Positions 35,809 through 43,336 of a stretch of 64,000 nt of DNA are shown in pieces; within the stretch, counting starts at the first letter, position 1; each line of letters opens with the position of its first letter. This stretch comes from Sphingomonadales bacterium (GTDB lineage: Bacteria; Pseudomonadota; Alphaproteobacteria; Sphingomonadales; Govanellaceae), in NCBI GenBank assembly GCA_019455285.1, contig JACFMS010000007.1:73334-137333 (forward strand). The letters are read 5' to 3'. The position numbers were made by a program, and so were the translations under genes. The notes beneath the pieces are model-generated. The model worked only from the letters and a program-made list of their open reading frames with translations. It had not been told where the DNA came from and ran no database searches.

Positions 35809-37665
35809 TCAGGCTTCCAGCGCTTCCGATGCTGCGAGCCACGCCGCTTCGGCTTGCGCGATTTCTTGGGCAAGATCGTTGTCGCGGCGGGAAAGCTGCA
35901 TCAGCTTGGCGTTGTTCGCCGCTTCATAAAGCGACGGATCGGTGAGCGCCTGTTGCACCTTGGCGCGTTCCGCCGTCAATTTGTGAAGCCGCGCTTCCGC
36001 CTCATCGACGACTTTTTGATGCGCGCTCAAGCGCTGCCGCTGGTCGTCATTCTGACGGCGGTCCTTGCGTTTGGCGGCGGCGGCTTTTTCGGATGCGGCG
36101 GCGCGGCGTTCGCTTAAGACCAATTTTTCATAATCGTCAAGATCGCCGTCGAAGGGCGCGACCGTACCATTCGCCACCAGCCAGATGCGATCGGCGCAGG
36201 TTTCCACAAAATGCCGGTCGTGGCTGATGAACACCACCGCGCCGGGAAATTCCTGCAACGCGGTGATCAGTGCCTCGCGGGCATCAAGATCAAGGTGGTT
36301 GGTCGGTTCGTCCAAGATGAGGAGCGCCGGGTTGCCGATGCCGATCATGGCGAACAACAGGCGAGCCTTCTCACCGCCCGACAGGGTGGCGATCTTGTTG
36401 CCCGCCTTGTCGGCGCTGAAGCCCGCGCCGCCGAGCCGTGTGCGCAACTCGCGCTCGCTCGCACGGGGCAGACGGCGGGCAAGTTCCAAGAGCGGAGTCG
36501 CCTCTTCATCCAATTCGTCCAGTTGGTGTTGGGCGAAATAACCGGCGGCGAGCTTCGGCACGGTGACGATGCGGCCGATTTCCGGTTTCAGGCGGCCGGA
36601 TAACAGCTTGGCGAAGGTCGACTTGCCGTTGCCGTTCTGACCCACTAACGCCACCCGATCATCGGGATCAAGCCGCAGCGTGAGGTTTTTCAATATCGGA
36701 TGGCCGGGTTCGTAGCCCACCGCCACGCCATCGATCGCCATCAACGGTGGCGACAATCGCTCCGGCGCCGGGAAATGGATTACCGGCGCCTCCGCCTGTG
36801 AGGCGAGCGTGATCGGCGTCAGCTTGGCCAGCGCCTTCATCCGGCTTTGCGCTTGCCGGGCCTTCGATGCCTTGGCGCGGAAACGGTCGACGAAGGCCTG
36901 AATGCGCGCCCGTTCGCTGTCGATGCGCCGCGCCTCCGCCGCGATACGCTCGCGATCGGCGGCGAGCCGCGCCATGAAGCGCTCGAAATCGCCGGGGTAA
37001 TAGGCCAGCTTCAAGTTATCGAGGTGCAGAATGCCGTCCGCCACGCGGTTGAGGAAATCGCGGTCATGGCTGATGACGATCACCGTATGGCGGTAGGACT
37101 TCAGGAATGTTTCCAGCCACATCACCCCTTCGAGGTCGAGGTAGTTGGTGGGCTCGTCGAGGAGTAGGAGATCAGGCTCGGCGAAAAGCGCGCCGGCCAG
37201 CGCCACCCGCATCCGCCAGCCGCCGGAAAAGTCGCCGCAGGGGCGGGCCTGCGCCGCGGCATCGAAGCCAAGCCCGGCGAGGATCTGCGCCGCCCGCGCC
37301 TCCGCCCGATAGCCGTCCAAGGCGGCGAGACGAGCGTGGATCGCCGGTTGTTCTTCCGCCGGTGCGTGCTCGGCCTGGTGGAGGAGGTCGGCCAGTTCCA
37401 CATGGGCGGCGATCACCATGCCGATGAGCGAGGCGTCGCCCGACGGCGCTTCCTGGGCGACATGGGCGATGCGCGCCCGTTTGGGCAGGTCGATGGACCC
37501 GCTCTCGCCGTGAATCTCACCCAAAATCAGTCGAAACAGGGTCGATTTGCCGATGCCGTTGCGGCCCACAAGCCCCACCCGCGCCCCGGTCGGGATGGCG
37601 GCCGAGGCGTGGTCCAGCAACAGGCGCGCGCCAATGCGGTAGGTGAGGTCGGTAATGCTCAGCAT
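35809..37665 (-). CDS. ABC-F family ATPase (Uup/YheS-like)
   Basis: 618 aa soluble protein with two ABC cassettes: Walker A GRNGIGKST near 36 and GQNGNGKST near 336; signature motifs GGWRMRVALAGAL and LSGGEKARLL; Walker B LLLLDEPTNYLDL and LLILDEPTNHLDL. The inter-domain linker is arginine-rich (RFRAKASKARQAQSRMKAL), and a coiled-coil C-terminal region (residues about 530-610) follows. ABC-F proteins act on ribosomes or in DNA maintenance; YheS- or Uup-type assignment cannot be settled from sequence alone. Confidence 0.9.
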   Translation of the reverse strand: MLSITDLTYRIGARLLLDHASAAIPTGARVGLVGRNGIGKSTLFRLILGEIHGESGSIDLPKRARIAHVAQEAPSGDASLIGMVIAAHVELADLLHQAEHAPAEEQPAIHARLAALDGYRAEARAAQILAGLGFDAAAQARPCGDFSGGWRMRVALAGALFAEPDLLLLDEPTNYLDLEGVMWLETFLKSYRHTVIVISHDRDFLNRVADGILHLDNLKLAYYPGDFERFMARLAADRERIAAEARRIDSERARIQAFVDRFRAKASKARQAQSRMKALAKLTPITLASQAEAPVIHFPAPERLSPPLMAIDGVAVGYEPGHPILKNLTLRLDPDDRVALVGQNGNGKSTFAKLLSGRLKPEIGRIVTVPKLAAGYFAQHQLDELDEEATPLLELARRLPRASERELRTRLGGAGFSADKAGNKIATLSGGEKARLLFAMIGIGNPALLILDEPTNHLDLDAREALITALQEFPGAVVFISHDRHFVETCADRIWLVANGTVAPFDGDLDDYEKLVLSERRAAASEKAAAAKRKDRRQNDDQRQRLSAHQKVVDEAEARLHKLTAERAKVQQALTDPSLYEAANNAKLMQLSRRDNDLAQEIAQAEAAWLAASEALEA

Positions 37666-37794
37666 GAATGGGGCTCGCTTTCGCGGCGCTTCTTATCACA
37701 AGGCTTGGGCCAGGCATAGGGTTGCGGGCGACTTGCGAACCCTTTATAAGCGCCCGCGAAGGAACAACCCGTCAAAGAAGGGCATATATTGGCT

Positions 37795-38217
37795 ATGGCT
37801 ATCGAACGCACCTTTTCGATCATCAAACCCGACGCCACTCGGCGCAACCTGACCGGCAAGGTCAACGCCATGCTGGAAGAGGCGGGCCTGCGCATCATCG
37901 CGCAAAAGCGCGTGCGGCTGACCCGCGCCCAGGCCGAGGGCTTTTACGCCGTACACCGCGAGCGGCCGTTTTTCAACGACCTGTGTAATTTCATGTGCTC
38001 CGGCCCGGTGGTGGTGCAGGTGCTGGAAGGTGAGAACGCGGTGGCGAAAAACCGCGAGGTGATGGGGGCGACCAATCCCAAGGACGCCGCTGCGGGCACC
38101 ATCCGCAAGACGTTTGCCGAAAGCATCGAGGCGAATTCGGTCCACGGCTCGGATTCGGCCGCCAACGCCGCCATTGAAATCGCCTTCTTCTTCAGCGAGA
38201 TCGAAATCGTCGGGTAA
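37795..38217 (+). CDS. ndk: Nucleoside diphosphate kinase
   Basis: 140 aa from the ATG at 37795, giving the standard [18 protein letters not shown] two codons earlier is the alternative. The phospho-accepting His117 is in [23 protein letters not shown] precedes it. It balances NTP pools by phosphate transfer. It is followed after 23 bases by a strong terminator. Confidence 0.98.
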   Translation: MAIERTFSIIKPDATRRNLTGKVNAMLEEAGLRIIAQKRVRLTRAQAEGFYAVHRERPFFNDLCNFMCSGPVVVQVLEGENAVAKNREVMGATNPKDAAAGTIRKTFAESIEANSVHGSDSAANAAIEIAFFFSEIEIVG

Positions 38218-38240
38218 GACCGGGCGAAAGCTTAAAACGA

Positions 38241-38271
38241 AAAGACCAGCCTTCACGGCTGGTCTTTTTTT
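38241..38271 (+). terminator. Rho-independent terminator after ndk
   Basis: AAAGACCAGCC pairs perfectly with GGCTGGTCTTT around a TTCAC loop and runs into a T tract on the plus strand. Because the A tract on the other side is also present, it may serve the convergent lectin-like gene too. Confidence 0.9.
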
Positions 38272-38288
38272 ATTACAGCGCGCCGGTA

Positions 38289-39116
38289 TTAGCGCCGGCG
38301 ACGCATCAGGCCCATGCCGATCAGACCCATACCCAACAGGCCCAATGCGGCCGGGGCGGGGGTTTCGGTCGGCACGTCGACCGGCGCGAAGGTGTCGCGG
38401 AATTCCCACGAAATCACATCGTGATTGGCCCACGCGGCGCCAGTGCCGGAGGTAAAGCCGACAAACGCGTTGGTGCTGCCCAGCACCGTGGTCAAATCCA
38501 CCGTATAGGAGAGCAACGCCAACAGCGGCCGGGTGTCAGAATTATTGAGGCGTACTTCCAGAAGGTCGGTAGCGCCATTGTAATCAACCCAGGCCACCAG
38601 GTCCGTGGCGCTATCAAGCGTAAAGCCCGGCGCATCGCTACGCGCCACCGAGCTCATATTACCGTTGATGTCGATGCCGACGTGGTTGTCGTTAAACCCG
38701 TCGCCGCCGCCGTTATTCCAGTTATCAAATTCGACGCCGACGCTGTTGCCAAGGCCCTGATAACCGATGCCGCCGCCAAGACCGCCGACCGAGTTGGAAA
38801 CCGTCTGCACCACGAACACCAGGCCGTCGGCGCCGCCGTTGCCCTGGTGATTGAAGTTGAAGCGGAACTTGGTGCTGAATGACACATTGGTGTTGAGGGT
38901 AACGGCGGAGCTGCTGAAGGCCGATCCCGACTTGCTGCCGCTGGCCGGGGTGACGCGCAGGACGTTGCGGAGGCTATCATCGACCGCGGCGGCGGCATTA
39001 CCGTTCAGCGTCAAACCGGCGGTGGATGAGAAATCGTTGAAGAGAATGGTCGTCGCCGAGGCGGCCGTGGCTGACGCCACAAGAAACGCCGCTGCTAATC
39101 CAAACGTGCTGCGCAT
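38289..39116 (-). CDS. Exported L-type lectin-like protein with PEP-CTERM-like sorting tail
   Basis: 275 aa from the ATG at 39116 (GGGGGT 4 bases upstream). A signal peptide (STFGLAAAFLVASATAASA) is followed by a legume-lectin-like beta-sandwich: FSTKFRFNFNHQGNGGADGLVFVVQ, SVGVEFDNWNN and DNHVGIDINGN are the usual strands and metal-binding loop of bacterial L-type lectin domains. The C-terminus is a short Pro-rich motif (ETPAPAAL), a hydrophobic helix and an RRRR end, the layout of PEP-CTERM/VPxxx-CTERM sorting signals, although the exact PEP triplet is absent. It is probably exported and sorted by an exosortase-type system not seen here; the ligand is unknown. Confidence 0.8.
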   Translation of the reverse strand: MRSTFGLAAAFLVASATAASATTILFNDFSSTAGLTLNGNAAAAVDDSLRNVLRVTPASGSKSGSAFSSSAVTLNTNVSFSTKFRFNFNHQGNGGADGLVFVVQTVSNSVGGLGGGIGYQGLGNSVGVEFDNWNNGGGDGFNDNHVGIDINGNMSSVARSDAPGFTLDSATDLVAWVDYNGATDLLEVRLNNSDTRPLLALLSYTVDLTTVLGSTNAFVGFTSGTGAAWANHDVISWEFRDTFAPVDVPTETPAPAALGLLGMGLIGMGLMRRRR

Positions 39117-39307
39117 GATTACCCCCAAATTATGACCCAACAGAATTGTCTGCCAGATCATGAGCAATATTCATGCCTATTGGAAAATAGTATTTAATAT
39201 AAAAGAGTTACGTGATTTCCATTAGTTTGGAAATGCTAAAAATTGTAAGCTTTTCCGACAGGGTAAGTCTGCGTGACGCCCAGCCGAGCCGCTGCAACGA
39301 GCACTAC

Positions 39308-39574
39308 CTACACCCGGCGCTTGTCGATGACCTCTTTCAACGCCTGGTCGATGCGGGTCTGCCAGCCGCGGCCTTTGGCCTTGAAATGGGCCAGCACCTC
39401 GGGGCTTAGGCGGATGGCCACCGGCACCTTGAGCGGCTTCTTCTGCGGCCCGCGCACGCCCCGGGCATGGGCGGCGACGATATTGGGCAGCGCTTCGGTG
39501 GCCGGGCGCAGGCGTTTTAATTGCGCCGCTGTCATCGGCGGGTTATCGGGGTCGATGGGCTTGTGTTTAGCCAT
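39308..39574 (-). CDS. brnA: BrnA family antitoxin
   Basis: 88 aa from the ATG at 39574 (MAKHKPIDPDNPP). The C-terminal ribbon-helix-helix DNA-binding segment is KVPVAIRLSPEVLAHFKAKGRGWQTRIDQAL. BrnA binds BrnT and represses the operon. The gene overlaps the brnT stop by 8 bases. It lies downstream of the toxin gene, the usual brnTA order. Confidence 0.88.
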   Translation of the reverse strand: MAKHKPIDPDNPPMTAAQLKRLRPATEALPNIVAAHARGVRGPQKKPLKVPVAIRLSPEVLAHFKAKGRGWQTRIDQALKEVIDKRRV

Positions 39575-39845
39575 GGTCAAATCTCCGTTGTTCACGGGCA
39601 TTGGCCTTGCGCAGGCTGATCACCCGGATGGTATCGCCGCGCACGGTGAAAACAAACGCATAAAGCCGCGCCCCAATGATACCCAGGGCCTGCCAGCGGA
39701 GTTCGCCATAGACGCGACGCTGGTCAGGGTCGATCAGCGCGGTTTGCCAGTCAAAGCCGGTGATGATGTCGAAGGGGACGCCATGCTTAGCCAAGTTCGT
39801 GGCGGCTTTGGCGTCGTCCCACTGATATTTCAGCGGCTGTTTCAC
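39567..39845 (-). CDS. brnT: BrnT family toxin
   Basis: 92 aa. YQWDDAKAATNLAKHGVPFD at the N-terminus and YGELRWQALGIIGARLYAFVFTVRGDTIRVISLRKANAREQRRF are typical of BrnT, a RelE-fold ribonuclease toxin. It is the first gene of the brnTA module; the operator-like inverted repeat directly upstream supports autoregulation. Confidence 0.9.
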   Translation of the reverse strand: MKQPLKYQWDDAKAATNLAKHGVPFDIITGFDWQTALIDPDQRRVYGELRWQALGIIGARLYAFVFTVRGDTIRVISLRKANAREQRRFDHG

Positions 39846-39847
39846 GA

Positions 39848-39905
39848 TTTAATTGTATATACGTTTTTGGCGACGGCGGCAACAAAAAACGTATATACGA
39901 TTAAA
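39848..39905. promoter_or_regulatory. Long inverted repeat, candidate BrnA operator
   Basis: Two 21-base arms (39848-39868 and 39885-39905), each containing GTATATACG, face each other across 16 bases just upstream of brnT. They match at all but one position (TAATTG against TAATCG). Each arm also contains the self-complementary GTATATAC. This is a good fit to a ribbon-helix-helix repressor site. Confidence 0.65.
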
Positions 39906-40054
39906 TGTTTTGGGTGCGGGGTTCACCTCTCCACGGGAAGGTTTGGCATCGACACGTGGCGGACCGCGCCAAGATTTATAGCAGCTGAGCCGTCGATAAT
40001 TTCAACGCCCCTGAGCGCCTAAGGCCGCAGTACAGTCCGAAGCCGCGAGTCAAA

Positions 40055-40170
40055 GCCTTCTCCTTGGACAGAGAAGGTGCGCGAGCGTCAGGCGAAGCGC
40101 GGATGAGGTGAAAACGACACCACCTCACCCGGCCGCTGATCGCGGCCTCCCTCTCCTGCCAGGAGAGGGG
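40055..40170. repeat. Dispersed palindromic repeat cluster
   Basis: CCTTCTCCTTGGACAGAGAAGG, GCGGATGAGGTG, CACCTCACCCGGCCGC and CCCTCTCCTGCCAGGAGAGGGG, in the same order as at 35.7 kb. It fills most of the 340-bp gap between brnT and the purN remnant; nothing else was recognised in that gap. Confidence 0.75.
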
Positions 40171-40183
40171 AATTAAGAATTGT

Positions 40184-40414
40184 CTATGATAGCCCCGGAT
40201 TGATCATCGCGCCGAGGGCGGGCGCGGCGTTGCGGATGATGACCTTGGAGCCCACCACCCGCACCCGGGAGAAGGCGATCAAACGCACCGCTTCCGGGTA
40301 AATCCGGTGTTCTTGTTCCAATACCCGTGCGGCGAGCGTCTCCGGCGTGTCGTCGCCGAGCACCGGCACCGCCGCCTGGATGATGATCGGGCCGTCGTCC
40401 GTTTCGTGCGCCAC
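40184..40414 (-). pseudogene. purN: Displaced 3' fragment of purN
   Basis: Encodes about 72 residues matching PurN 150-221 (DDGPIIIQAAVPVLG ... GAMINPGL) with roughly seven substitutions and an intact stop. It lacks the formyl-folate domain and the catalytic Asn-x-His of PurN, so it cannot work alone. Its 5' edge touches the first CRISPR repeat directly. Bases 40341-40400 are identical to 42831-42890 in the intact gene; the remainder has diverged noticeably. It reads in the same direction as purN. Best explained as the old 3' end of purN, pushed aside by insertion of the effector and array. Confidence 0.88.
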
Positions 40415-40845
40415 GCCATCGTTACCCCGTAATTTCCGGGCCACTGCAACAAGTCACCCGACAACGAGGCATTGCCGATCGCCATCGTTACCCCGTAATT
40501 TCCGGGCCACTGCAACGTACCCGATGCTTTTGTGGGTACTCTTTCCGCCATCGTTACCCCGTAATTTCCGGGCCACTGCAACTGAGCGGCGGAATACTCG
40601 GCGGGAGGCTCGGCCATCGTTACCCCGTAATTTCCGGGCCACTGCAACTGATACAAGCGCCGCATGCCAGAACTCAGGCCATCGTTACCCCGTAATTTCC
40701 GGGCCACTGCAACCACAGGGGCCACAGGGCCGTCGTCGGTTTCGCCATCGTTACCCCGTAATTTCCGGGCCACTGCAACGCCGACGCCGAGCGGTACAGG
40801 TTGCGCAAGGCCATCGTTACCCCGTAATTTCCGGGCCACTGCAAC
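40415..40845 (-). CRISPR. CRISPR array, 7 repeats and 6 spacers
   Basis: Seven apparently identical 36-bp repeats, read on the minus strand as GTTGCAGTGGCC...GGTAACGATGGC, at 40415-40450, 40481-40516, 40547-40582, 40613-40648, 40678-40713, 40744-40779 and 40810-40845. Five spacers are 30 bp and one (40649-40677) is 29 bp; all six differ. The repeat can fold through CCCG/CGGG. The minus strand is the likely transcribed one: the effector gene lies upstream on that strand with 190 bp between, while the opposite side abuts the purN fragment with no space for a leader. No cas1 or cas2 is nearby. Confidence 0.95.
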
Positions 40846-41035
40846 TGATGAGTATCCAATGGCTTGCACCATAAGCATTTCCCGGCGAAAAGAATGACGG
40901 AAATCGGTAATGCCGACGGTGGCACGAGCTTGCGCGCCGCCGTTCTTCCGTCGCAGGGTTTCGATCCTAGATTGGGTTAAGATGGGGGAAAGCCCCCCAC
41001 GCATACGGCCTAATCCCAGACCACGGAGGCGATGA
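40846..41035 (-). other. Probable CRISPR leader or noncoding RNA region
   Basis: 190 bp between the effector stop and the array. On the minus strand it holds TGGGGGGCTTTCCCCCA (terminator- or processing-like hairpin, about 40987-41003) and a long imperfect stem, outer GACGGAA with TTCCGTC and inner ACGGCGGC with GCCACCGT (about 40896-40952). No anti-repeat to the CRISPR repeat was found, so a tracrRNA is not supported. A leader role is inferred from position. Confidence 0.45.
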
Positions 41036-42559
41036 CTAAGAACACACAACGGCATTCCCGCCCCCGTTTTTCCGTGCGGCCAGCCATGCCGCAAATTTTT
41101 CATCCTCCTTCAGTTTCTTACCTTTCGTTCGACCACGAATAACCGAATCGAAGTGTATACCTTTATAAGCAATTATGGTAGCCGCATTTATGTCCGCATT
41201 CTCTTTATAAGAGCAAGAGGCGCATAAAAACAAAGCTTGCGACTGCCGGTTCTCCCTAGCGGCATGACCACATCTAGAACAAGTGAGCGATGTATAAGCT
41301 GCACTAACCGTCAGATAAGCAGGCCCACCCCGGCGAATCGGTGGAAAGCCAGCCATTTGCAAACGATAATTCAAGAAGTGCTGGAGCTTGGCGTATTGCG
41401 CCCGAGTTAGCAAACGGCGAAACCCACCCTTGCGCGCTCCCTTGGGCCTTTTCTGATGCGGCCCCATAGTGATCGTGGAAAGGTCTTCCATCACCACTTG
41501 GGCGTTAAATTCGATCGCCTTGGCGACGATTTGATTAGCGGCTTTATGAATTTCCTCGTCGGCGATCAATCCTCTGGTGCGCCTGGAATAGATTTTTCCA
41601 CGCCGCTGAGCTGATTGTTGATCTTTTTCCTCACGCCGTTGAATTGCGCGAAGGCGCTCGCCGCTAATGGCTCCATGAGCTTTACGGACACCATTACTAT
41701 CAACAACGCTCCAAGCCGCCAGTAACTCGATTCCCCGATCCACGCCGAGATATGTGGATGGACCGCATACGGGAACGGAAAACTGAAACGTGCAGGCAAA
41801 ATAAAAATCATGGCCATCGTAAATTAGTCGGGAAGATTGTAATGTACCTCTACTAAGAAATTTTTCTTCAAACCATTTACCGCACGAGATGGGGAATATA
41901 TCACCTCCGCCTGTTTTTGTTTTGAGGATTTCGCCGGTGCGGGTATCCATTAATCCGGTGAGATCGACCTGCCTCTTACGTTTTGCTTCTTTCGGCAACA
42001 GATTGATGTACACCCATAAGCGGCCATTCTCATCTTTGAGAAGCAAGGCGCCGTCACTTGAGCGGTTCTTCAAGATATTTAACGGTCTGGGGAGACCTGG
42101 GCGATTAAGCCGAGCCAACGCATCCCGCAATTCGTCCTGGGTAAGTATATCTGTAACAGTTTTAAAAGAATCCAATAACGCATTGCGGTCAGCGGGCTTA
42201 ACCCTAAGTCGCGATACGGTGGGATAAGAAGTTTCTGAATTTCCACGCTTAAGTTCAATATAACTTTCAGCTTGCGCCAAGGCGTCGGCAATAATGGCTT
42301 GTTTCGGGCCGTTGCCTAACGGCAAGGGTCTTGCCAGGACTTGCAAGCGTAGGGTCAGGGCTTTGATGTCCTCATGATAGGCAGTCTTTTCGGTGCCGGA
42401 AATCAGTCTCTCAACATCATCTCTTACGGTTCTTAGAAGTTTATCATACCCTAAATGGGCGCGGCGCATGGCATCTAGCAAGAGTGCACGCCTGCGTTGC
42501 GACGGATTATGGAATTTTAGTTTTGCAGTCAGGAAAACCGATTGTATTGATGCTTCCAT
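41036..42559 (-). CDS. Compact Cas12/TnpB-like RuvC effector (type V-U candidate)
   Basis: 507 aa from the ATG at 42559; an ATG at 42577 would add six residues. All parts of a TnpB/Cas12 nuclease core are visible (numbering from 42559): RuvC-I LGVDRGIELLAAW with Asp274; a bridge-like helical Arg/Lys-rich segment (LRAIQRREEKDQQSAQRRGKIYSRR); RuvC-II VVMEDLST with Glu358; a CxxC...CxxC zinc ribbon (Cys427, Cys430, Cys446, Cys449); and RuvC-III NADINAA with Asp456. The N-terminal ~260 residues are not recognised and should hold the nucleic-acid recognition lobe. Size and the adjacent array suggest type V-U (such as Cas12m) rather than an IS605 TnpB; no tnpA is present. The DNA is AT-richer than the surroundings. 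Confidence 0.85.
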   Translation of the reverse strand: MEASIQSVFLTAKLKFHNPSQRRRALLLDAMRRAHLGYDKLLRTVRDDVERLISGTEKTAYHEDIKALTLRLQVLARPLPLGNGPKQAIIADALAQAESYIELKRGNSETSYPTVSRLRVKPADRNALLDSFKTVTDILTQDELRDALARLNRPGLPRPLNILKNRSSDGALLLKDENGRLWVYINLLPKEAKRKRQVDLTGLMDTRTGEILKTKTGGGDIFPISCGKWFEEKFLSRGTLQSSRLIYDGHDFYFACTFQFSVPVCGPSTYLGVDRGIELLAAWSVVDSNGVRKAHGAISGERLRAIQRREEKDQQSAQRRGKIYSRRTRGLIADEEIHKAANQIVAKAIEFNAQVVMEDLSTITMGPHQKRPKGARKGGFRRLLTRAQYAKLQHFLNYRLQMAGFPPIRRGGPAYLTVSAAYTSLTCSRCGHAARENRQSQALFLCASCSYKENADINAATIIAYKGIHFDSVIRGRTKGKKLKEDEKFAAWLAARKNGGGNAVVCS

Positions 42560-42588
42560 CACAGACCATCCACCCATTTGTCAGGCAT
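42559..42588 (-). CDS. Nine-codon leader ORF coupled to the effector
   Basis: ATG at 42588, preceded by AGGAG at 9 bases, encodes MPDKWVDGL and ends in TGA whose last base is the first base of the effector ATG (TGATG). The effector ATG at 42559 has no ribosome site of its own, so re-initiation after this short ORF is the simplest way to start it. An alternative is direct initiation at 42577, which would have no clear ribosome site either. Confidence 0.45.
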   Translation of the reverse strand: MPDKWVDGL

Positions 42589-42670
42589 GGGGGTTTGCTC
42601 CTAAAGAGAGCAAAATCATAATGGAGAAGTGCAGGCTTTTCTATTACTTTTATGCTAGATAAACGGGATA

Positions 42671-43336
42671 TCAGAAGACAAGCCCCGGATTTATCATCGC
42701 GCCCGTCACCGGCGCGGCGTCGCGGATGATGACCTTGGAGCCCACCACCCGCACCCGGGACAAGGCGATCAGGCGCACCGCTTCCGGGTAGATGAGATGC
42801 TCCTGCTCCAGCACCCGCGCCGCCAGGGTTTCCGGCGTGTCGTCGCCGAGCACCGGCACCGCCGCCTGGATGATGATCGGGCCGTCGTCCATCTCGGGCC
42901 GCACGAAATGCACGGTGCAGCCGGAAAAGCGCACGCCGGCCTCGATGGTGCGCTCGTGGGTATGGAGGCCCTTGAAGGCGGGCAGCAGCGAGGGATGGAT
43001 GTTGATCATCCGGTCGCGCCAGCGGTTGACGAACTCGGGGGTTAAAATCCGCATGAAGCCGGCCAGGCAAATAAGGCCGACGTTATAGCCGCGCAAGATC
43101 TCGTCGATGGCGGCGTCAAAGGCGACGCGGTCGGGAAAGTCCTTATGGCTGACCACGTGGGTCGTAGTGCCGGCGCGCGCGGCGCGCTGCAAGCCGGCGG
43201 CGTCGGCCTTGTTGGAAATCACGCACACGATGCGGGCGGGAAAGTGCGGGTCGGCGCAGGCGTCAATGAGCGATTGCAGGTTGGAGCCGCGCCCCGAGAT
43301 GAGGACCGCGATGTCGAGCCGCTTGGCGGTGGCCAT
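42671..43336 (-). CDS. purN: Phosphoribosylglycinamide formyltransferase
   Basis: 221 aa from the ATG at 43336. It transfers a formyl group from 10-formyl-tetrahydrofolate to GAR in purine synthesis. ISGRGSNLQSLI (residues 13-24), LAGFMRILTPEFV, the catalytic INIHPSLLPAFKG (Asn112, His114) and Asp150 in MDDGPIII are present. The start overlaps the purM stop (TGATG). The gene is intact, but its last 72 codons occur a second time 2.5 kb downstream, so its present 3' end may have been supplied by the inserted locus. Confidence 0.96.
   Translation of the reverse strand: MATAKRLDIAVLISGRGSNLQSLIDACADPHFPARIVCVISNKADAAGLQRAARAGTTTHVVSHKDFPDRVAFDAAIDEILRGYNVGLICLAGFMRILTPEFVNRWRDRMINIHPSLLPAFKGLHTHERTIEAGVRFSGCTVHFVRPEMDDGPIIIQAAVPVLGDDTPETLAARVLEQEHLIYPEAVRLIALSRVRVVGSKVIIRDAAPVTGAMINPGLVF

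Noticed and set aside
40846..41035. tracrRNA beside the array
   Set aside because: CGCCGGGAAATG in this region resembles part of the repeat but in the same orientation, not the complement, so it cannot act as an anti-repeat.
40279..41103. Long open frames running through the CRISPR array on both strands, with repeated ARKLRGNDG- or SLPRNFRATAT-like peptides
   Set aside because: The repeat-plus-spacer unit is mostly 66 bp, a multiple of three, which keeps frames open by arithmetic. The 29-bp spacer breaks the phase, and there is no ribosome site or known domain.
41036..42559. TnpB of an IS200/IS605-type insertion sequence
   Set aside because: No tnpA and no IS605-like subterminal hairpins were seen, and the gene lies beside a true CRISPR array. 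TnpB ancestry is certain at the family level, but a mobile IS is not supported.
40184..42670. CRISPR-associated transposon (Cas12k with Tn7-like genes)
   Set aside because: No tnsB, tnsC or tniQ is present, and the effector keeps all three RuvC acidic residues, which Cas12k lacks.
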